The notes beneath the pieces are model-generated. The model had not been told where the DNA came from, ran no database searches, and saw only the letters and a program-made list of their open reading frames with translations. The position numbers were made by a program, and so were the translations under genes. Positions 8,283 through 14,063 of a stretch of 15,756 nt of DNA are shown piece after piece (positions within the stretch are counted from its first letter, which is position 1; every line of letters starts with the position of its first letter). The stretch comes from Paracoccaceae bacterium (GTDB lineage: Bacteria > Pseudomonadota > Alphaproteobacteria > Rhodobacterales > Rhodobacteraceae). Location of the stretch: assembly GCA_002400675.1 (NCBI GenBank), contig NVQY01000027.1:3771-19526 (forward strand), written 5' to 3'.

Positions 8283-9440
8283 AGCCGGCATACGCTGTTC
8301 AATGATTTCAGCCCACCAGCTGCATCCTGCCGGAATCGCCTCGTCGTTGAAATTGTACTCCGGGTGATGCACCATCGCCCCTTCGCCATTGCCCACAAGG
8401 ATGTAGGCACCGGGGCGCTCTTCCAGCATAAAGGCAAAATCTTCGCCGCCCATGACCAGATCGGCGTGGTCACACGCCCCCGATACCGAGGTCGCCACAC
8501 TGGCGGCAAATTCGGTCTGTTCCTCAGAGTTCACCATCGCCGGATAGCCGCGAATATAAGTGACCGCCGCCGTGCCACCAAAGGTGGCGGCGATGCCGTT
8601 GCAGATTTCATTTATGCGTTTCTCGGCCAGATCGCGCATGTCCTTGCTCATGGTGCGGACGGTCCCCTTAAGCTGTACCGATTGCGGGATCACGTTGAAC
8701 GCCTTGGACGAAGTTTCGAACGAGGTCACCGACACCACCATCTGATCCACCGGATCGGCGTTGCGGCTGGCAATGGTCTGAAGCGCCAGCACGGCCTGCG
8801 CTGCCATCACCGTCGTATCAACCGTGTTCTGCGGCATCGCCGCGTGGCCGCCCAGCCCCTCAAAGGTGATGTCGAACTGATCCGTGGCGGCAAAAAACGC
8901 ACCGGCCCGGATGCCAAAGGTGCCAACCGGTTTGCCCGGCCAGTTGTGCATGCCATACACTTCCTGAATGCCCCAACGGTCCATCATGCCGTCATCGCAC
9001 ATCTCTTTTCCGCCACCGCCGCCTTCTTCGGCGGGCTGAAAAATCACTACCGCCGTGCCATCGAAATTGCGGGTTTCGGACAGGTACTTGGCCGCCCCCA
9101 GCAGCATCGCCGTGTGCCCATCATGGCCACAAGCATGCATCGCGCCGGGTGTCTTGCTGGCATAGTCCAGCCCTGTCGCCTCAAGGATCGGCAGCGCATC
9201 CATGTCGGCGCGTAGGCCAATCACCTTGCCGGATGTGTTGGTCTTGCCCTTGATCACGGCCACAACACCGGTGCGGCCAATGCCGGTCACCACCTCATCA
9301 CAGCCGAAGTCCTTTAGTTTTTCCGCCACCAACGCGCTGGTGCGGTGGGTCTCAAACAGGATTTCCGGATTTTCATGCATGTCCCGGCGCCATTCGGTGA
9401 TTTCGGGCAGCAATTCGGCAAAGCGATTCTTGACGGGCAT
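8277..9440 (-). CDS. M20-family amidohydrolase (hippurate hydrolase / N-acyl amino acid amidohydrolase type), copy 2
   Basis: This 387-residue metallohydrolase of the M20 family hydrolyses amide bonds of N-acylated amino acids or small conjugates. Visible motifs are LRADMDALPI, HACGHDGHTAMLLGAA (C104, H106), FQPAEEGGGG (E138, E139), GMHN (H165), GGHAAMP in the dimerisation domain and VHHPEYNFNDEAIP with the last metal ligand. The start at 9440 (MPVKNRFAELLPEI) matches the start of its upstream paralogue. The frame extends 14 codons further without similarity. AAGGA lies 8 bases before the ATG and a good promoter is predicted 24-52 bases upstream. It is about 66% identical to the neighbouring copy by hand count. 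The stop codon lies in the 48-bp palindrome. The substrate is unknown; the neighbouring transporter suggests imported N-acyl or peptide conjugates. Confidence 0.93.
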   Translation of the reverse strand: MPVKNRFAELLPEITEWRRDMHENPEILFETHRTSALVAEKLKDFGCDEVVTGIGRTGVVAVIKGKTNTSGKVIGLRADMDALPILEATGLDYASKTPGAMHACGHDGHTAMLLGAAKYLSETRNFDGTAVVIFQPAEEGGGGGKEMCDDGMMDRWGIQEVYGMHNWPGKPVGTFGIRAGAFFAATDQFDITFEGLGGHAAMPQNTVDTTVMAAQAVLALQTIASRNADPVDQMVVSVTSFETSSKAFNVIPQSVQLKGTVRTMSKDMRDLAEKRINEICNGIAATFGGTAAVTYIRGYPAMVNSEEQTEFAASVATSVSGACDHADLVMGGEDFAFMLEERPGAYILVGNGEGAMVHHPEYNFNDEAIPAGCSWWAEIIEQRMPAA

Positions 9441-9463
9441 AGTTTGAATCCTTGAGGTTCGTG

Positions 9464-9492
9464 GCAATACTGACGTCACCAAAAGTGGTCAA
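9464..9492 (-). promoter_or_regulatory. Predicted sigma-70 promoter of amidohydrolase copy 2
   Basis: On the minus strand TTGACC (9492-9487) and TATTGC (9469-9464) are separated by exactly 17 bases. The predicted start, near 9457, leaves a short leader with AAGGA before ATG 9440. The spacer contains the 8-bp palindrome TGACGTCA (9471-9478), which could be a regulator site. It implies copy 2 can be transcribed apart from copy 1, from which it is separated by the 9511-9580 hairpin. Confidence 0.5.
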
Positions 9493-9510
9493 TCGCCTGT
9501 GGAGATGGCA

Positions 9511-9580
9511 GTAGGGTGGGTGAAACCCACGCGTGGTGCAAGGCCGAAATGTTAGGGAACGTGGGTTACACCCACCCTAC
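9511..9580. repeat. Interrupted copy of the palindromic element, 21-bp arms, at the 3' end of amidohydrolase copy 1
   Basis: The arms at 9511-9531 and 9560-9580 are inverted repeats matching at 20 of 21 positions (mismatch at 9568), with a 28-base loop. The outer sequence GTAGGGTGGGTG and the CCACGCGTGG core at 9527-9536 are shared with the 8235-8282 palindrome. The right arm carries the reverse TAG stop (9577-9579) of the amidohydrolase. It could act as a 3' hairpin separating this gene from the next promoter. Confidence 0.88.
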
Positions 9581-10743
9581 GCAGCCGGCATTCGTCGTTC
9601 AATCAGTTCCGCGAACCAGCTACAGCCGGCCGGGATCGCCTCGTCGTTGAAATTGTATTGCGGGTGGTGCACCATTGCGCCTTCGCCGTTGCCAAGGAAC
9701 ATGTAAGCCCCCGGGCGTTCTTCCAGCATAAAGGAAAAATCCTCACCCGCCATGACCGGCGGTGTGTTGCGGTCCACCTTTCCGGCGACAATTTCGGCAA
9801 TGTCAGCGGCGATCTCGGTGTTGGCTTCAGCGTTTTGGGTGATTGGATAGCCGCGCTCATAGTCGATTTCCACCGTACAATCATAGGCGTCGGCAGTCGC
9901 AGTCACGATCTTTTTCAGGCGGCTTTCGGCCAGATCGCGCACCGCTGGGTCAAGCGAGCGCACCGTGCCGCGCAACAGCACGGTTTGCGGGATCACGTTG
10001 TGCGCCTCGCTGTCTGACCGCATGGTGCAGACCGAAACCACCACCTGTGCCAGCGGATCAACGTTGCGCGAGGCGATGGATTGCAGCGCCACCACCACAT
10101 GCGCCGCCGCCAGATTGGTGTCAATCGCCTCGTGCGGGGCCGCCGCGTGGCCGCCCTGCCCGGTGATGGTGATGTCGAACATATCCGCCGCCGCCAACAG
10201 CGCGCCGGGGCGGATCGCAAATTCACCCACCGGAAAGCCGGGCATATTGTGCATGCCATAGACCTCCTGAATATTCCAACGCTCCATCATGCCGTCACGG
10301 CACATTTCGCGCCCGCCACCGCCGCCCTCTTCGGCAGGTTGAAAGATCAGCGCCACGGTGCCATCGAAATTGCGGGTTTCGGCCAGATACTTGGCCGCGC
10401 CCAGTAACATCGCGGTGTGGCCATCGTGCCCGCAAGCGTGCATTTTGCCGGGCACTTTAGAGGCATACTCCAACCCCGTTGCCTCTTCTATCGGCAGCGC
10501 GTCCATGTCGGCGCGCAACCCGATCACCTTGCCAGAGGTGTCGGTTTTGCCCTTGATCGTCGCCACAATGCCGGTCTGGCCAATGCCGGTGGTGATGTCG
10601 GTGATGCCGAATTCCTTGAGCCGATCCACCACAAAGGCAGCCGTTTCATGCACATCGAACATCAGTTCGGGGTTTTCATGCAGGTGCCGCCGCCAGCCGG
10701 TGATTTCGGCGTGCATTTCGGCCAGACGGTTCTTGATCGGCAT
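9577..10743 (-). CDS. M20-family amidohydrolase (hippurate hydrolase / N-acyl amino acid amidohydrolase type), copy 1
   Basis: This is a 388-residue paralogue of the next gene downstream. It has the complete M20 metal site: HACGHDGHT (C104, H106), PAEEGGGG (E138, E139), GMHN (H165) and MVHHPQYNFNDEAIPAG (H359, H360). LRADMDALPIEEATG, GQGGHAAAPHEAIDTN and the late MAGEDFSFMLEERPGAY motif are also present. No signal peptide is seen, so it is cytoplasmic. ATG 10743 follows the argE-like stop by 4 bases, and AGGAG lies in the end of that gene, so the two are translated from one message. It differs from copy 2 mainly at the lid domain and around residues 280-330, which may mean different acyl or amino acid preference. 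The last four residues, MPAA, and the stop context are the same as in copy 2. Confidence 0.93.
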   Translation of the reverse strand: MPIKNRLAEMHAEITGWRRHLHENPELMFDVHETAAFVVDRLKEFGITDITTGIGQTGIVATIKGKTDTSGKVIGLRADMDALPIEEATGLEYASKVPGKMHACGHDGHTAMLLGAAKYLAETRNFDGTVALIFQPAEEGGGGGREMCRDGMMERWNIQEVYGMHNMPGFPVGEFAIRPGALLAAADMFDITITGQGGHAAAPHEAIDTNLAAAHVVVALQSIASRNVDPLAQVVVSVCTMRSDSEAHNVIPQTVLLRGTVRSLDPAVRDLAESRLKKIVTATADAYDCTVEIDYERGYPITQNAEANTEIAADIAEIVAGKVDRNTPPVMAGEDFSFMLEERPGAYMFLGNGEGAMVHHPQYNFNDEAIPAGCSWFAELIERRMPAA

Positions 10744-10747
10744 GGGG

Positions 10748-11917
10748 TTACTCCTGTTGCAGGATTGTCACCAGCCGTTTCATAAAGTCGTGGCCGGCAT
10801 TGAATTGGGCAATTTCGATGAACTCGTTCGGCTGGTGCGCCTGATCAATGCTGCCGGGACCACAGACAATGGCCGAGTAGCCGGCCTCTTGGAATTGCCC
10901 GGCTTCGGTGCCGTAGCTGACCACATGTTCCGCGTTGTCGCCGGTGATCTTGCGCACCAGTGCCTCGGCGGCACCGTCCTGTTCCGGGCGCAGACCGGGC
11001 ACGCCTTTGAACAGCGAGACCACTTCGATTCCGGTGTCCGGGTGTACCTTTTGCATGGCTTTTTCGACCTCGCGCACCTTGTCAAGAATGCGCTGTTGCA
11101 TCGCCGCCGGTTCTTCACCCGGAACGATGCGCATTTCCAGATCAAACGTGCAGTTCTTGGCCGTAATGTTGCGCGCGGTGCCGCCGTGGATCTTGCCCAC
11201 ATGCAGGGTCGAAAACGGAGGGTTGAACATCGCCGCCAGATCGCTCGGCTTGGCGGCCTGAAGTTCGGCGTTGGTATCATTCACCCAGTCGATAATCCGG
11301 GCCGCTTCCATGATCGCGCTGACCCCGTAAGGCAACAGCGACGAATGCACCTCGAAACCGGTGACGTTCATAGTGTACCCGGTGCCGCCCTTATGCGCCG
11401 TCACCGCCTGCATGCTTGAAGGTTCGCCGACGATCACCGCCGATCCTTTGGGCAGGATCGGTTGCATCGCCTCGATCATTGGCGGCGCGCCGGTACAGCC
11501 GATTTCCTCGTCGAAACTTAGTGCCAGTTGCAGCGGGCGTTTGACGCCGTGGGTCTGTGCCTCGACCAATGCCCAGATCGCCAGCGCGTCATAGCCTTTC
11601 ATGTCGCAGGTGCCGCGACCATAGTATTTGCCATCCTTTTCAACCACTTCGAACGGGTCGCTGTCCCATGGCTGGCCATCTATCGGCACCACGTCAGTAT
11701 GCCCCGACAGGACCACGGCCCCCTCTTGCAGCGGGCCGACATGGGCAAATAACGCGGCCTTTTCACCGCTCTCATGGTAATACCGATGCGCGGTGATGCC
11801 GTGCGACGACAGGTAGTCTTCGACCCAGTCCACCAGCGGCAGATTGGTGTCGCGGCTGACGGTCGGGAACGACACCAGCTTTTTCATGATCGCCAGCGGC
11901 GACAGTCTTTCGGTCAT
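10748..11917 (-). CDS. argE: Acetylornithine deacetylase (ArgE)-type M20 deacylase
   Basis: This 389-residue protein matches the ArgE/DapE branch of M20, distinct from the two following amidohydrolases. Metal and catalytic residues are present: SGHTDVVP (H73, D75), GTCDMKG (D105), SFDEEIGCTG (E137, E138), VGEPS (E165), and the late His in DQAHQPNEF (H361). FEVHSSL (H191) lies in the dimerisation domain. In the family the enzyme removes acetyl from N-acetylornithine in arginine synthesis. Many alphaproteobacteria recycle this acetyl group with ArgJ, so an ArgE-like protein beside a peptide transporter may work on imported N-acyl amino acids instead. It starts 7 bases after the ABC ATPase stop, with only a weak ribosome site, and ends 4 bases before amidohydrolase copy 1. 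Confidence 0.88.
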   Translation of the reverse strand: MTERLSPLAIMKKLVSFPTVSRDTNLPLVDWVEDYLSSHGITAHRYYHESGEKAALFAHVGPLQEGAVVLSGHTDVVPIDGQPWDSDPFEVVEKDGKYYGRGTCDMKGYDALAIWALVEAQTHGVKRPLQLALSFDEEIGCTGAPPMIEAMQPILPKGSAVIVGEPSSMQAVTAHKGGTGYTMNVTGFEVHSSLLPYGVSAIMEAARIIDWVNDTNAELQAAKPSDLAAMFNPPFSTLHVGKIHGGTARNITAKNCTFDLEMRIVPGEEPAAMQQRILDKVREVEKAMQKVHPDTGIEVVSLFKGVPGLRPEQDGAAEALVRKITGDNAEHVVSYGTEAGQFQEAGYSAIVCGPGSIDQAHQPNEFIEIAQFNAGHDFMKRLVTILQQE

Positions 11918-11924
11918 TTTGGCT

Positions 11925-13754
11925 TCAGTATCCGCTTTCTGAGGTCAGGACGAAATGGCCCGGTTCCACCTCGGAATAGACCGAGGGTTCGGGTTCATAG
12001 CTGACCGGGTGAATCGGTGATGGGATCGGTTTAAAGTTCAGGTCTTTTTCCGACTTGCGCTTGCGTGGGTCGGCAATGGGGACGGCCTTCATCAGGGCTT
12101 GGGTATAGGCGTGTTGCGGGTTCTCGAACACCCGCGCGCGCGGCCCCAGCTCAACAATCCGGCCCAGATACATCACGCCGACATTGTGGCTGACCCGTTC
12201 GACCACGGCCATATCATGCGATATGAACAGATAGGACAGGCCAAGGTCGGCCTGAAGCTCCATCATCAGGTTCAGAACCTGCGCCTGCACCGACACATCC
12301 AGCGCCGAAACCGCCTCGTCGGCGATGATCAGCTTGGGGTTCAGGGCAAGGGCGCGCGCGATAGCGATTCGTTGGCGCTGACCGCCGGACATCTCGTGCG
12401 GGTAACGGCGCATAAAGCCGCGCGGCAGTTCCACCCGGTCAAACAGCATCGCCACGCGGTCGTCCAACTCGGACCCCGAGGCGGTGTTGAAATTGCGCAT
12501 CGGCTCGGCCACCTGATCGGCCAACATCATCTGCGGGTTCAGCGAGGCAAACGGGTCCTGAAAGATCATCTGCATGTCGCGCCGCGCCTCGCGCAGCCCG
12601 TTTGGGTCCAGCTTCATGATATCCACGCCGGCAATGTCGATTTCGCCCGCATATGGCTCAACCAGCCGCAGGATTGATCGCCCGGCGCTGGATTTGCCAC
12701 AGCCAGATTCGCCCACAAGGCTAAGGGTCTGGCCCTTGTTGACCGTGAACGACAGATCTTCGACCGCGTGCACATTGGCCACAGTGCGGCGAAAAAGCCC
12801 ACCCGTGACCGGGAATCGCGTGGTCAGTCCCTTGACCTCTAACAGCACCTCGTCAGTGCCCAGAATTGGTTCGATCTTTTGACCGACGACGCCCATCAGT
12901 TTCATCGGTTCGGGCACCGCTTTGCCGCGCATTTCGCCCAGCTTGGGCACGGCGGCCAGCAGCGCCTTGGTGTAATCATGCTGGGGGTTTTCGAATATTT
13001 CCTCGACGGTGCCTTCTTCGACCTTGAGACCGCGATACATCACCACCACCCGGTCAGCCATCTGCGCCACCACGGCCATGTCGTGGGTGATGAACATCAC
13101 GGCGGTACCGGTTTCGCGTTTCAAGCGGTCCATCAGCGCCAGAATCTCGGCCTGAATGGTCACGTCAAGGGCGGTGGTCGGCTCGTCCGCGATCAGCAGC
13201 CGAGGCTCGCAGGCCATGGCCATGGCGATCACCACCCGCTGGCGCATACCGCCGGACAATTCGTGGGGAAACTGGTGTAACCGGCGCTCTGGTTCAGGAA
13301 TGCGCACCTCGCGCAGCAGTTCAATTGCGCGGGCCTCGGCCTGAGAACGCGACATGTTCTTGTGCACCCGCAAGCCTTCGGTCAGCTGGCGACCAACCGT
13401 GAACACCGGGTTCAGCGCCGTCATCGGCTCCTGAAAGATCATGCCGATTTCATTGCCGCGAATATGGCGCATCAGGGCCTGATCGGCCTTGGCCAGATCA
13501 ATTTCCTCGCCGTTCAGGCGGTCGAACAACAGCTGGCCGCTGGCAATCTTGCCGCCGCCGAATTCCACCAGCCGCATCAGCGACAACGAGGAAACCGATT
13601 TCCCCGACCCCGATTCGCCCACCACACACACGGTTTCGCCGGGGTATATATCAAACGACACATCCTCGACCCCCAAAACCGGGCCGTCTTTGGTCTGAAA
13701 TTCGACCCTTAGGCCCTTGATTTGGGCAATCGGTTGTTGATCCAGCACGCGCAT
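11925..13754 (-). CDS. Oligopeptide-type ABC transporter, double ATP-binding subunit
   Basis: This 609-residue protein fuses two ATPase domains of the Dpp/Opp family, as in GsiA and YejF. Domain 1 has Walker A GESGSGKS (46-53), Q-loop Q108, signature LSGGM (166-170), Walker B LLIADE (186-191) and H224. Domain 2 has GESGCGKS (348-355), Q399, MSGGQ (455-459), LIIADE (475-480) and H513. Both carry the oligopeptide C-terminal region with [11 protein letters not shown] and [11 protein letters not shown]. All catalytic residues are intact in both halves, so both sites should hydrolyse ATP. It acts on the cytoplasmic face with two permeases that are not in the window. The C-terminal tail after residue 560 is unremarkable. 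AGGGGG precedes the ATG with short spacing. It is the first gene of the minus-strand operon and is divergent from the substrate-binding protein. Confidence 0.95.
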   Translation of the reverse strand: MRVLDQQPIAQIKGLRVEFQTKDGPVLGVEDVSFDIYPGETVCVVGESGSGKSVSSLSLMRLVEFGGGKIASGQLLFDRLNGEEIDLAKADQALMRHIRGNEIGMIFQEPMTALNPVFTVGRQLTEGLRVHKNMSRSQAEARAIELLREVRIPEPERRLHQFPHELSGGMRQRVVIAMAMACEPRLLIADEPTTALDVTIQAEILALMDRLKRETGTAVMFITHDMAVVAQMADRVVVMYRGLKVEEGTVEEIFENPQHDYTKALLAAVPKLGEMRGKAVPEPMKLMGVVGQKIEPILGTDEVLLEVKGLTTRFPVTGGLFRRTVANVHAVEDLSFTVNKGQTLSLVGESGCGKSSAGRSILRLVEPYAGEIDIAGVDIMKLDPNGLREARRDMQMIFQDPFASLNPQMMLADQVAEPMRNFNTASGSELDDRVAMLFDRVELPRGFMRRYPHEMSGGQRQRIAIARALALNPKLIIADEAVSALDVSVQAQVLNLMMELQADLGLSYLFISHDMAVVERVSHNVGVMYLGRIVELGPRARVFENPQHAYTQALMKAVPIADPRKRKSEKDLNFKPIPSPIHPVSYEPEPSVYSEVEPGHFVLTSESGY

Positions 13755-13775
13755 GTTCCCCCTGCCTGCGGCTCG

Positions 13776-13805
13776 ACGCTACGGCGAGCGTAAGGGCAGT
13801 GTCAA
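13776..13805 (-). promoter_or_regulatory. Predicted sigma-70 promoter of the ABC ATPase operon
   Basis: Minus-strand TTGACA (13805-13800) is a perfect -35. It is followed after 18 bases by TAGCGT (13781-13776), which keeps three of six -10 positions. The predicted start, near 13769, gives a leader of about 15 bases before ATG 13754. The -10 lies inside a small GCTCG/CGAGC inverted repeat. Confidence 0.45.
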
Positions 13806-13912
13806 ACCCCCTGACCGGAATTCCGTAAAGTCAGGAAGGTTTTCTTTTTGGCAAGGCTTGCATTTTTCTCAAACTCTGTTTCGATAGCGCGGTATCCGTT
13901 CCGGGGGGAAGA

Positions 13913-13938
13913 ACGCAGATTGGCCTGCCAATCTGTGT
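13913..13938 (+). promoter_or_regulatory. Strong hairpin / dyad upstream of the substrate-binding protein gene
   Basis: CAGATTGGC (13916-13924) and GCCAATCTG (13927-13935) are perfect inverted repeats 2 bases apart. The pairing extends three more positions with one G-U. A T-rich run TTTGTTGTTTG follows on the plus strand, so in RNA it could be a terminator-like or attenuator hairpin. As DNA it has the form of a dimeric regulator's operator. Which of these it is cannot be decided from sequence. Confidence 0.5.
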
Positions 13939-14016
13939 TTGTTGTTTGCTTTCAACAGGCTTTTCCCGGGAAGGCACGACCCACCTCCGCTGTATCGGCG
14001 GTAACAACGCGGCGCT

Positions 14017-14053
14017 TATGTGCCCAACAACGAGGCACATATGTGTCCGACAA
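14017..14053 (+). repeat. Overlapping inverted and direct repeats in the leader of the substrate-binding protein gene
   Basis: TATGTGCC (14017-14024) pairs with GGCACATA (14034-14041) across a 9-base loop. A 14-base direct repeat, TATGTGCCCAACAA (14017-14030), recurs as TATGTGTCCGACAA (14040-14053), matching at 12 of 14 positions with starts 23 bases apart. The second copy ends in the AAGGAG ribosome site, so pairing or binding here could control translation. Confidence 0.5.
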
Positions 14054-14063
14054 GGAGTGTAAC

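Larger units (their letters stand above)
13755..14063. other. 309-bp divergent intergenic control region
   Basis: No gene is supported here. It separates the ATPase operon (minus) from the substrate-binding protein gene (plus) and is richer in A and T than the genes. It holds a TTGACA-type promoter for the minus strand (13776-13805), a 10-bp palindrome CGGAATTCCG at 13816-13825 flanked by CTGAC and GTCAG, and a strong hairpin at 13913-13938. It also has the palindrome TTCCCGGGAA near 13962-13973 and, near the plus-strand start, an inverted repeat (14017-14024 and 14034-14041) overlapping a direct repeat. I found no convincing plus-strand -35/-10 pair. Confidence 0.7.

Noticed and set aside
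8265..9215. Long plus-strand open frame (316 codons) opposite amidohydrolase copy 2
   Set aside because: It is antisense to a gene with a full set of M20 motifs, and its His/Arg-rich translation has no domain. It is a codon-bias shadow of GC-rich DNA.
10358..11419. Long plus-strand open frame (353 codons) opposite the ArgE-type gene and the start of amidohydrolase copy 1
   Set aside because: It spans two well-supported genes on the other strand, has no recognisable motif, and has no ribosome site at its start.
13973..13978. GGCACG as the -24 part of a sigma-54 promoter for the binding protein
   Set aside because: No TTGC-type -12 element lies at the required distance downstream.
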